Source of the DNA: JABDBE01 sp963832245
Lineage (GTDB): Bacteria > Acidobacteriota > Terriglobia > Terriglobales > Acidobacteriaceae
Length of the DNA stretch: 64,000 bases
Direction of reading: 5' to 3'
Assembly: GCA_963832245.1 (NCBI GenBank)
Contig: CAWHTG010000004.1
Coordinates: 1,736,001-1,800,000 of the forward strand
Part shown: positions 8,673-15,285 of the stretch, piece after piece
Numbering within the stretch: position 1 is the first letter of the stretch
How the letters are laid out: every line of letters starts with the position of its first letter
Translations under genes and position numbers: made by a program
Notes under the pieces: model-generated
The model's input: the letters and a program-made list of their open reading frames with translations, nothing else
Databases searched by the model: none
Told to the model about the DNA's origin: nothing

Positions 8673-9174
8673 ACTTCACCCCGGTGATGCAGCATCCGCT
8701 GCCATCTTCCATTTCTGCAGCATCCGCTGCAGTGCAGCACCCAAGGTGCTGTTTCAATCCCCCTCTCTCAATGGTGGTGAGCACACTGAGACCTTCACCA
8801 AGGTCTCAGTGTTGTGGACTCTCAACGTATGGAGCCACACATCCGCTTTCGCGGACCACCCCCGATTCGCATCCCTCCTTTACGTAACGGTCAGAATGCA
8901 ATCGAAGATGCTGGTGGGGTACTGGCTCGCTTGTGTAGACATCTTCCGAGAGATGTCTGGTCTAACGATCCGAGCCACGGTTTCAAACTGGATGGTGCGA
9001 CATGCCCACATTGGCTGTCTACGTCGGGATCGCGCTCTTGACCTAATGCGCACCCGCCGTCCACCAGTTCCGCAAAGCATCCGCGAACCGCAATACCTTT
9101 TTGGTATCCGTCGCCGTTCTCCGTGGGGGTCGTCCCCTCCAGTTTCTCCCTTTCGGGATCAATGCTTCGCGCCC

Positions 9175-9212
9175 ACAACCGCTTCACGACCGCCTGCCGT
9201 CGCCGACAGGAA
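9175..9212 (-). repeat. 38-bp direct repeat, copy A, with GNRA hairpin
   Basis: Matches 10015-10052 at 32 of 38 positions with no gap. On the minus strand it begins with the hairpin CCTGTCG-GCGA-CGGCAGG. It lies just downstream of the M41-like gene, at the 5' side of the candidate RNA. Confidence 0.7.
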
Positions 9213-9267
9213 AGAACAAGTTTCCAAATCTGATTCGTGACTAACACTCTCATACGGTTCATCCGAT

Positions 9268-9990
9268 TCACTTGGCCGTAAAATAAAGTTGCACAATGCT
9301 TACCCGATCACCGTGCAGCCGGACCATGGGAGTCGTGCTTCTATTTCTTCTCTCGTTAAGACTGTGATTTTTGAGTAGATCACACGCGAGTCTTTTCACT
9401 GATAACCAATGCGAATTGATAATTGCGTGAGCTTGTTGCGCCAATGGCCAAAGTATGTCGAAAATTGCGGGATCGATTTTCACCACAGGAGTTCCATCCG
9501 ATTGCATGTTTTCGTAGTATTCATCGAGGTCTTGCAGAGCTTTCTCTCGTTTTCTGGAAGTCACTAGAGCACAGACTAGCGCCCACAACTCACTCCCCTC
9601 TTCTGCATCGTAATTGTCAACGCGCGATTTTAGATTGGGAACAAGTTTGCCGAGATCATACTTAATTGTCCAAATGTCCTGCTCGATCTTGTTCCAGAAA
9701 AGATAATCTGCCCAGCGATGGGCTATCCCTCCGGCGAAGCTGATTACAATATCGGCTCGGAGGCAGTACTTTGGTGGATTCTGAGACCGAATCCTAGGAA
9801 CATGCGTAAACGCGGTTCCGTCAAACCGGCCTTTCAGAAAAGGATTCTCGTGCAGGATTATGCCTCTTTTCCTCATTCCAAAACCCAGATCATAAGCGGC
9901 AACGGCATGACCAACCTCATGGATTGCGGTTGCGTATTTCTTGTGGTTAAGCATCTTTTTCTCTTCTGTTGGAGTATCGAAAATCAGCAT
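9268..9990 (-). CDS. M41-like HExxH metalloprotease, phage or mobile-element type
   Basis: A 240-residue protein resembling the isolated peptidase part of FtsH (M41), without the AAA ATPase domain or membrane spans. Zinc motif HEVGH is at residues 24-28 (ATAIHEVGHAVAAYDLG). A following segment, VISFAGGIAHRWADYLFW, matches the M41 LLAGRxAE helix, and the acidic stretch IEQDIWTIKYDLGKLVP sits where the third zinc ligand (Asp) is normally found. GGAAGG lies upstream of ATG 9990. Without an ATPase it would act on unfolded or specific partners, or be regulatory. It lies between the two copies of a 38-bp hairpin repeat. Confidence 0.75.
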   Translation of the reverse strand: MLIFDTPTEEKKMLNHKKYATAIHEVGHAVAAYDLGFGMRKRGIILHENPFLKGRFDGTAFTHVPRIRSQNPPKYCLRADIVISFAGGIAHRWADYLFWNKIEQDIWTIKYDLGKLVPNLKSRVDNYDAEEGSELWALVCALVTSRKREKALQDLDEYYENMQSDGTPVVKIDPAIFDILWPLAQQAHAIINSHWLSVKRLACDLLKNHSLNERRNRSTTPMVRLHGDRVSIVQLYFTAK

Positions 9991-10014
9991 TTTCCACCTT
10001 CCATGAGGGCCGCT

Positions 10015-10052
10015 ACAACCGCTCCATAAGCGCCCACCGTCGCCGACAGGAA
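10015..10052 (-). repeat. 38-bp direct repeat, copy B, in leader of protease gene
   Basis: Second copy of the repeat at 9175-9212, ending 25 nt before ATG 9990. On the minus strand the hairpin reads CCTGTCG-GCGA-CGGTGGG. The two hairpin changes relative to copy A turn U-A into U·G and G-C into G·U, so pairing is kept on the minus strand only. Confidence 0.7.
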
Positions 10053-10059
10053 TGTCCTG

Positions 10060-10585
10060 TTATTTCTGCTTTCCCGTAACCTTACTGTTTTTCGACTTCT
10101 TGCGTCTGTTGCTTGCCTGTTCCTTGGAAGTCGCCCATTTGCAATTATCCGGACCATAGGAGCCGTCATTATCTATCCGTTCTAACGTTCTAACGTCAGG
10201 CCGGGGGGCCTCTCTCCCATGTCGGCTAAAAAATTCACGAAAACAAGCCACCGATTGCATACTTTTATTCCTCTGCCGCCATAATTCTTGAAATTATTGG
10301 TTTTTTGGGTTGGCACAACGTGAACGCATCCCACCCCAAATACGATATGTAGAAGAACGTGACTTTCCATGCGTTGTCATGCTCTGGATGCGGCCACAAC
10401 CACAAGACTTCGTATTCCCTGACGACAGATTTCCCGTGCGGACATCTATCTGATTTCCACAAGAACACTTACAACGCCACCAGCCGTGGCCGTCAGTTCT
10501 TACGCCTTAGATATTTGACGACTGTTAGTTTTCCAAAACAATGGCCGGTCAAATTTTTTCTAAATTTCTTAGGAAACACCAACAT
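10060..10585 (-). pseudogene. HNH homing-type endonuclease, multiply frameshifted
   Basis: Joining three frames recovers a familiar phage HNH/AP2-type protein of about 175 codons. It starts MLVFPKKFRKNLTGHCFGKL at 10585; then, shifted, HGWWRCKCSCGNQIDVRTGN with GNTKSCGCG (CxC zinc motifs); then, shifted, FKNYGGRGIKVCNRWLVF and FLADMGERPPGLTLER; then IDNDGSYGPDNCKWATSKEQ. The last shift is caused by an exact 8-bp tandem duplication at 10181-10196. Without it the reading would be GLTLERIDNDG, the conserved catalytic segment. Inactive as it stands. Confidence 0.85.
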
Positions 10586-10664
10586 GATTTGTGTGCTCTT
10601 TGTTAGCTTCCTTCCGGTCACCGCTTACCTTAAGAGCTTTTATGGGCCTTACAGTTATGGGGTA

Positions 10665-10988
10665 TTAGTGGTCAATTGCTCTTGTTATGTCTTTCGGGAA
10701 AAGTGTGCGACGGTTCTTCATAGAGGGAGGCTGCTGTTCTCTGGAGCGTAACCAGTCACGCACAGACTGAATGTTATAGAGAATTGTGCGCCCAACTTGA
10801 ACACGCGGCGGCCCCTCACGCAGTGCATGCCATCGATCTATTGTTCTGGCGCTACACCCGAGTTCCTTCGCTAATTCCTCGCGTCGCAAGAAACCATCAA
10901 GAATCGGCGAACGGTCGGAAAACAACTGAATCTCAGAATTGTGTGACTCTGATATTTTTGAGCGGAGTTCGCGGGGTAGGTTTAGCAC
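10665..10988 (-). CDS. Excisionase-like HTH protein
   Basis: A 107-residue protein with a MerR/excisionase-type winged helix: FLRREELAKELGCSARTIDRWHALREGPPRVQVGRTILYNIQSVRDWLRSRE (about 33-84). This is the arrangement of phage Xis or AlpA-like factors that steer recombination or repress. GTG 10988 follows GGGAGATGATCA. It lies just downstream of the integrase gene on the same strand, which supports a role in excision or element control. Confidence 0.8.
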   Translation of the reverse strand: MLNLPRELRSKISESHNSEIQLFSDRSPILDGFLRREELAKELGCSARTIDRWHALREGPPRVQVGRTILYNIQSVRDWLRSREQQPPSMKNRRTLFPKDITRAIDH

Positions 10989-11162
10989 TGATCATCTCCC
11001 AAATAGAGTTATTAGCCACCCACTCCTTGGGATCGTTCAGGCTAAAAAAGCACTATAGCATATAGCAGACAGTCGTGTCAATAGAATTCCTAGTAGCAGA
11101 AGGTCCCCTTAACCTCACAGACATTCGTTACGTTTATGAGCGGAGTCGTACACATAAAATTG

Positions 11163-12326
11163 TCAACCTTTGTCTTGTTGCTTTTCGGCAGCCTGGAAGA
11201 TGTTTCCAAAAAGATTGCTGGCGTCTCGCAAGGATTGGTGAGCCACGTGTGCGTAACGCTGTGTAGTCTGTGCTTGTGAGTGCCCTAGCAGTTTGCCCAC
11301 AACGTGGAGGCTTACCCCATTCGAAACCAGATAAGACGCGTAGCTATGCCTTAAATCGTGGACTCGGACGTTGGTAAGACCAGCAGGTTTACAAATCTGA
11401 GACCATGCTATCCGTAATGTTGTGCGGGGCTTCCCATTCAAGCCGGGGAACAAGAATCCAGTTCCGTCGCTGTGCTGTTTCATCCTGGTAAGCAACTCCA
11501 GTGCCTGGACGCTTAGAGGGATGTGTTCTATTTGTTTCTCTTTAGTGCGACTGGAAGGCTTTGTCCATAGACCTTGCTGTAGATCGAACATCGACCATTC
11601 TGCTGTCAAGACCTCACTCTTTCGGCTCCCGGTCAACAGCAGTAGGCGAAACGCATCAGCAACATTCTGGTTTTGATACGCATTTAAAGCTTCTATGAAT
11701 CGCTGCAATTCCTTCGGCTGCAACCACCGTTCTCTTCTGTCTTCGTGGAAGCGTGGTATCCCCTGGGCTGGATTGATGCGGACCCAATGCCACTCAATCG
11801 CCAAGCTGAACATCTTGGAGAGCAGCGCAAGCACCCTGTTTGCAAGGTAAGGCGTGGGCTTCAGCGATGCGTGCAACTTTGCAACGCCCTGCCTGCTCAC
11901 AGCGGAGATTCGCAGGGTGCCCATCTTGGGGGCGATGATTCCCGCAATCATCTGCTTATCGTCACGCACACTATGCGGACGTTTGTGTACCAGTGCGTGG
12001 TGCTCCAGGTACTCCGCGCACAAAACGTTCATCGTGGGCTGCGTGCGATCCTGCTCACGCTCTTCTAGGGGGTCAACCCCCTCGTTGACCTTTCTCCGCA
12101 GCTCCAGAGCACGGTTGCGCGCAGCAAGCACTGACCACTCTGGATGTTTGCCAATGGTGAACCTTCTTTCCCTGCCGTGGATGTGGTAGTTGAGAATGAA
12201 ACTGATCGCACCAGCGGCAGTAATACGCACTCCAAAGCCGGGGATCTGGCTGTCGTAGAGAATGCGGTTACCGTGCTTCGGCGGGGCAAGATTCTTGACA
12301 ATTTTCTCGCTGATTTTCTCCGACAT
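11163..12326 (-). CDS. Tyrosine recombinase / integrase, DUF4102 type
   Basis: A 387-residue site-specific recombinase. The N-terminal arm-binding domain reads KIVKNLAPPKHGNRILYDSQIPGFGVRI, the DUF4102 type typical of tRNA-targeting islands. A SAM-like core-binding domain spans about 95-190. Catalytic residues are all present: R235 (TGSRKSEV), a Lys near 262, H323 and R326 (HDLRHSYAS), H349 (LLGHSQAQTT) and nucleophile Y358 (QRYAHV). The gene is full length and intact. Its start is 150 bp from the tRNA-Lys fragment, the normal arrangement for an integrase beside its att site. Confidence 0.96.
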   Translation of the reverse strand: MSEKISEKIVKNLAPPKHGNRILYDSQIPGFGVRITAAGAISFILNYHIHGRERRFTIGKHPEWSVLAARNRALELRRKVNEGVDPLEEREQDRTQPTMNVLCAEYLEHHALVHKRPHSVRDDKQMIAGIIAPKMGTLRISAVSRQGVAKLHASLKPTPYLANRVLALLSKMFSLAIEWHWVRINPAQGIPRFHEDRRERWLQPKELQRFIEALNAYQNQNVADAFRLLLLTGSRKSEVLTAEWSMFDLQQGLWTKPSSRTKEKQIEHIPLSVQALELLTRMKQHSDGTGFLFPGLNGKPRTTLRIAWSQICKPAGLTNVRVHDLRHSYASYLVSNGVSLHVVGKLLGHSQAQTTQRYAHVAHQSLRDASNLFGNIFQAAEKQQDKG

Positions 12327-12477
12327 ATTGTGTTTGTGTCCGTGCTGTGTCCGTACATGATACGCACGATTGGCATTTATTGTCGCTGAGGGTCAGTAGT
12401 GTGTCAATGGATGTCTCTGAAAAATAGTGACATAATTGTAAAGCATCTAAGTCGTGTCCGGAGGTGATGTATGATTT

Positions 12478-12527
12478 ACTGACTCTTAATCAGTAGGTTG
12501 AAGGTTCGATTCCTTCCGCGCTCACCA
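12478..12527 (+). tRNA. tRNA-Lys(CTT) 3' fragment, att scar
   Basis: Contains the anticodon arm ACTGA-CTCTTAA-TCAGT (anticodon CTT), the T arm GAAGG-TTCGATT-CCTTC, the acceptor strand CGCGCTC and an encoded ACCA. The sequence before 12478 has no D arm and no GAGCGCG acceptor strand, so this is not a full tRNA. It is best read as the element-end copy of the tRNA 3' half left by integration. Confidence 0.8.
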
Positions 12528-12585
12528 CTCAACCCTCACGACCAGCAGTGTTTAGCAGCAATTCTCCAGATCCTGCGGGAATCGC

Positions 12586-12987
12586 GTTTTCGACGGTGTG
12601 CCCGAGGAACTTGGAGTGATCTCGGCATCACTGCCGCCACGGATCATCGAGCAGTGTCTGGCCCGTGACCGGATCATTATCGACACGGTCGTCAGCGAGT
12701 ATTGCAATCATGCACCTCGCGTATCGGCAGAGTGTGATTCTGGAAAGGGACATCGGCTTGGCAATCAGCCCCCGACGCTGGACGGTTGGGTCCGCAAAGT
12801 CGGCGAGCTACTGATCCCTATGTTCGCCGCAATGAGACGAGAGTTGATTAGCGGAAGTTACATTCAGGCGGATGAAACCCCGGTTGATGTGCAGATGCAC
12901 GAGGCCCGCAGGAAGAATTAGTCAAGCCTACCTGTGGCAATACAGTCGGCCCGGAGGAACAGTGGTGTTCGACTTCCGTCAAGTCTG
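12586..12987 (+). pseudogene. IS66-family transposase (TnpC) fragment
   Basis: Pieces of the IS66 transposase appear in order: VFDGVPEELGV, ASLPPRIIEQCLARDRIIID, then in another frame YRQSVILERDIGLAI, back to TLDGWVRKVGELLIPM, SYIQADETPVDVQMHEARRKN, and then shifted to QAYLWQYSRPGGTVVFDFR. At least three frameshifts are present and both ends are missing. It lies immediately outside the island and overlaps the stop of the adjacent Crp gene by a few bases. Confidence 0.85.
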
Positions 12988-13656
12988 AGCGAGAGTGAGC
13001 ACTTTTTTCCTTGCATAGCGAGCAAGGAGCGACCTATGAATTTGCCACCCGCGACTGCAATCACTGTAATCGATGAGGCCCAACGACCTGAATCTATTCA
13101 TAAAGAAGCTAACTCGCGACCGTGTAGTACCCACCATTTGCGCCAGAGTCGTCTGATCTAACTTGGGGACGGCAGAGTCAGGTGTGCTTTTCTTGGCAAG
13201 CAATAGAAGAAGCCGGACAAGTCTTTTCTCACTGAAGTTGCAACGTTGGTCAATCAAGTCTTCTTGGTATCGGATGTTCCGTCCCAATAAATATGTGACA
13301 AAGAGCTCTAACAAGCTCTGTTCCTCATGAAGTGAAAGCACCATTACCTCTTGGTCAATCCTCAGAAGATCACAGTCCGTCATTGCAATTGCGGATGCGA
13401 TGCGGAGCGGCTCACCGGCAATGCCGTCTTCACCGACAAAATCCTCGCCGCTTAGTATGCCCAGTGTTGCTTCCCTGCCAGTTCTCGATTTCGCGCTGAG
13501 TTTTACCTTACCCTTTTGAATCACAAAGACTGCGTCGGTGGCGGCGCCCTGAGCGAAAATAATCTGTCTCTCCCGATAGGAAACAATTTGCCTGCCATCC
13601 CCGTTAGTGGAAAGAAAGATTTGGGGGTCGAAATCACGATTTGTCTCCCGATTCAT
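12979..13656 (-). CDS. Crp/Fnr-family transcription regulator (paralogue 1)
   Basis: A 225-residue regulator. The cyclic-nucleotide-binding-like beta roll spans about residues 10-125 (FLSTNGDGRQIVSYRERQIIFAQGAATDAVFVIQKG), followed by a dimer helix and the winged HTH LDQTTLAQMVGTTRSRVSFFMNRFRSLGLID (about 165-200). The four-cysteine pattern of Fnr is absent, so an Fe-S oxygen sensor is unlikely; the ligand is unknown. Two close paralogues lie at 25504-26364 and 31913-32571 and share FLST, the FxQGDSTD-like segment and TTRSRVSxFMN. Confidence 0.9.
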   Translation of the reverse strand: MNRETNRDFDPQIFLSTNGDGRQIVSYRERQIIFAQGAATDAVFVIQKGKVKLSAKSRTGREATLGILSGEDFVGEDGIAGEPLRIASAIAMTDCDLLRIDQEVMVLSLHEEQSLLELFVTYLLGRNIRYQEDLIDQRCNFSEKRLVRLLLLLAKKSTPDSAVPKLDQTTLAQMVGTTRSRVSFFMNRFRSLGLIDYSDCSRGWQIHRSLLARYARKKVLTLAQT

Positions 13657-13993
13657 AAATGTCCATTCTGCTGCGAGAGATAACTACACATTTGAATTTT
13701 TGCCGAAGAGTGCTGTCGAGCGCTGGTCAATTCTGCTCAAAATCGCAGAAAAACTGCCGTTTGGGAGTCATATGATCAGCGGAGCGCGGGAAAAGCGGCG
13801 TGGTGAAAGGTACTCGGCAACGGAAGGACGCTGGCAGGGGCACTTATTGGTTCGGAGCGGCTGACGCTTCCTGGAATACAGTTCGATGACTAGGTTTTCC
13901 GCGCGGCAGTGACTCGCCTCTAGTTCAGGAGATTCAAGGACATCCAGAGAAGCGCCTTACACCAATGGCCGTCCCGGGTGTCGTCAGGTATGG

Positions 13994-14009
13994 TGAGCAA
14001 TTGTGCTCA
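13994..14009. promoter_or_regulatory. Candidate operator TGAGCA-N4-TGCTCA
   Basis: An inverted repeat of 6-bp half-sites centred about 58 bp before the start of the response regulator at 14060. The core GAGCAATTGTG recurs at 16771-16781, upstream of the AsmA gene, and a related CACAATTGCAC is at 26731-26741. Binding factor unknown. Confidence 0.35.
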
Positions 14010-14059
14010 GACACTGGGCTAGTGCGCTGATAAGTTGTTTCTAATAGTGGGGAGGTTCT

Positions 14060-14845
14060 ATGAATAGGTTTAGCATTTTGGTGGCTGACGATCATCCGAT
14101 ATTCCGCTTCGGTCTGTGCGCGCTGCTTAAGTCTCACGAAGGATGGGAGGTCTGCGGAGAGTCCGCCGACGGACGGGATACGGTAAAGAAGTGTAGGCAG
14201 TTGAAACCAGATCTTCTTATTCTGGACATCTGCATGCCAGAACTAAATGGACTCGACGCAGCCCGGCAGATTCTGAAAAACAATCCGGACCAGATGATCC
14301 TGATCCTTACCGCGGTGGACTCCGAGCGAGTGGTCCGAGACGGTTTGGAAGCGGGAGTTCGTGGGTGGGTATTTAAGTCCGACGAAACCGACGATCTAAT
14401 GTCGGCAGTGGAGGCATTGCAACGGGGGAAGACCACCTTCAGCTCCCGAGTGTCCGATCTGATTATGGACGGTTACAAGCGGCATCGCGTTGTTCCAATC
14501 GCGTCCAGTGTTGCCACTTTGTCGCCCCGCGAGCGCGAAGTGGTACAGCTCGTGTGCGAGGGCAAAGCGTCTAAGGAGATCGCCTCCATACTGAATATCT
14601 CGTTGGCAACGGCGGAAACGCATCGCAGCAATATCTTGCGCAAGCTCAGCCTGCATTCCGTCGCCGAGTTGGTGTTGTACGCAGTGAGGAACGAGATTGT
14701 GCACGTGCACTTTGCACCTATGTTGGGCATTCCCAGCTTGGGAGTCGAGCGTAGCGGTTCACCAGCACCTTCTACTTATGCCGCGTTTCCCAAACTCGCA
14801 AAGGGCCAGCGAGTAGCGAGCATCGAGCATCAGGCTTCAGCCTGA
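14060..14845 (+). CDS. NarL/FixJ-type response regulator
   Basis: Receiver domain at 1-120 with the acidic pair D10-D11, phospho-acceptor D56 (LLILDICMP) and a conserved Lys in GWVFKSDE. LuxR-type HTH at about 150-215 (LSPREREVVQLVCEGKASKEIASILNISLATAETHRSNILRKL). The C-terminal 40 residues are not conserved. GGGGAGG precedes ATG 14060. No histidine kinase gene is adjacent, so the partner is elsewhere. All key receiver residues are present, unlike the regulator at 46440. Confidence 0.93.
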   Translation: MNRFSILVADDHPIFRFGLCALLKSHEGWEVCGESADGRDTVKKCRQLKPDLLILDICMPELNGLDAARQILKNNPDQMILILTAVDSERVVRDGLEAGVRGWVFKSDETDDLMSAVEALQRGKTTFSSRVSDLIMDGYKRHRVVPIASSVATLSPREREVVQLVCEGKASKEIASILNISLATAETHRSNILRKLSLHSVAELVLYAVRNEIVHVHFAPMLGIPSLGVERSGSPAPSTYAAFPKLAKGQRVASIEHQASA

Positions 14846-14878
14846 GAGCATCCGTCTGAGAATTATCTTGCACGGAAA

Positions 14879-14906
14879 AGGCCGGACTTCAACCTGAGTC
14901 CGGCCT
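14879..14906 (+). terminator. Hairpin after response regulator gene
   Basis: Perfect 10-bp stem AGGCCGGACT (14879-14888) with AGTCCGGCCT (14897-14906), 8-nt loop, 31 nt past the stop at 14845. No T tract follows, so termination would be weak or Rho-assisted. Confidence 0.5.
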
Positions 14907-14942
14907 GAAGCGTGCGGGAAGGTCAAAAGAAAACTGTTCGGT

Positions 14943-15215
14943 ATGACGAAGTCCCGATCCACCACGCAAAAGCGTAGTCTCAGGATCGTCCAACGGCTCG
15001 GCACCGTGCCAGCCGTTGCTCGCTGCACGTATTGTGCCGCGAACTTCACGGTTCCCCTAGCGATACTGAACCGGACACCGGACGCCCAAGAAAGCTTACG
15101 CAAGCAATTTGAAAAACACAAGTGCGAGCGGGTGGAGGCCAGCCAAGCCGAGCCGCAAGCGACGCCATCAATCGACAATTGCCATCACGTTGCTCGAAAA
15201 ACCATTCCCGTTTGA
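14943..15215 (+). CDS. Small zinc-binding-like protein (paralogue A)
   Basis: A 90-residue basic protein with CTYC (C28, C31) and a later HKC, giving a CxxC...HxxxC-like zinc-ribbon or finger. It aligns with the protein at 24055-24336 over LRxxxxLGTxPAxxxCTxC, then the FxxP segment, then DAQESLRxQFxxHKC. That conservation between two loci argues that it is a real gene. Function unknown; a DNA- or protein-binding role is a guess. Confidence 0.65.
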   Translation: MTKSRSTTQKRSLRIVQRLGTVPAVARCTYCAANFTVPLAILNRTPDAQESLRKQFEKHKCERVEASQAEPQATPSIDNCHHVARKTIPV

Positions 15216-15285
15216 GTGGCTGGCGCGTTATCCAATCGAGCAAGAAAGCGTCAACTTGCGGTCGAACGGCTTCCATAGTCTCAGT

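Larger units (their letters stand above)
8520..9265 (-). ncRNA. Candidate large structured RNA (novel)
   Basis: About 750 nt without a convincing gene but dense in helices. On the minus strand, 5' to 3': 9193-9210 (GCGA loop), 9147-9158 (GAAA loop), 9126-9137 (ACGA loop), 9093-9107 (A5 loop), 8937-8958 (8 bp) nested inside 8923-8929/8971-8977 (7 bp) and again inside 8911-8917/9061-9067 (7 bp), 8841-8856 (GAAA loop), 8783-8812 (13 bp perfect, GGTG loop), 8735-8751 (7 bp), 8715-8732 (7 bp, GGAT loop), 8689-8702 (5 bp, GGAT loop), and a closing 8572-8594/8650-8672 helix. Strand is set by C·A mismatches on plus (9197/9206, 8841/8856) that become G·U on minus, and by GNRA loops there. Giant phage-associated RNAs (GOLLD, ROOL) are the known analogues; homology to them is not shown. 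An open frame at 8891-9271 (minus) crosses it but matches nothing I recognise. Confidence 0.6.
7247..12527. mobile_element. Decaying integrative element next to tRNA-Lys fragment
   Basis: A run of minus-strand genes with phage or integrative-element character: tyrosine recombinase, excisionase-like HTH, broken HNH endonuclease, M41-like protease, MerR-like HTH and a phage-like protein. The right end is a tRNA-Lys(CTT) 3' fragment at 12478-12527, the usual product of integration into a tRNA gene. Parts of 9300-11160 look clearly AT-richer than the flanks. No capsid, portal, tail or replication gene is visible. The left boundary is set only by where phage-like genes stop; no intact tRNA-Lys or matching att copy is present to its left within the window. 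Confidence 0.65.

Noticed and set aside
8783..8812. Rho-independent terminator
   Set aside because: A 13-bp perfect stem, but no T tract follows on either strand.
9230..9262. Group II intron domain V, from GAACCGTATGAG on the minus strand
   Set aside because: The matching 3' strand (ACGGTTC-like) and AGC triad are missing downstream, and no reverse transcriptase is nearby. A relic cannot be excluded.
8891..9271. A 126-codon open frame overlapping the candidate RNA, starting on the protease stop
   Set aside because: It is coupled in position (GTGA), but its sequence shows no motif, and the same bases form many helices. Kept only as an alternative to the RNA reading.
12451..12477. A full tRNA-Lys gene ending at 12527
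   Set aside because: The expected D arm and the GAGCGCG acceptor strand are absent; only the 3' part is present.
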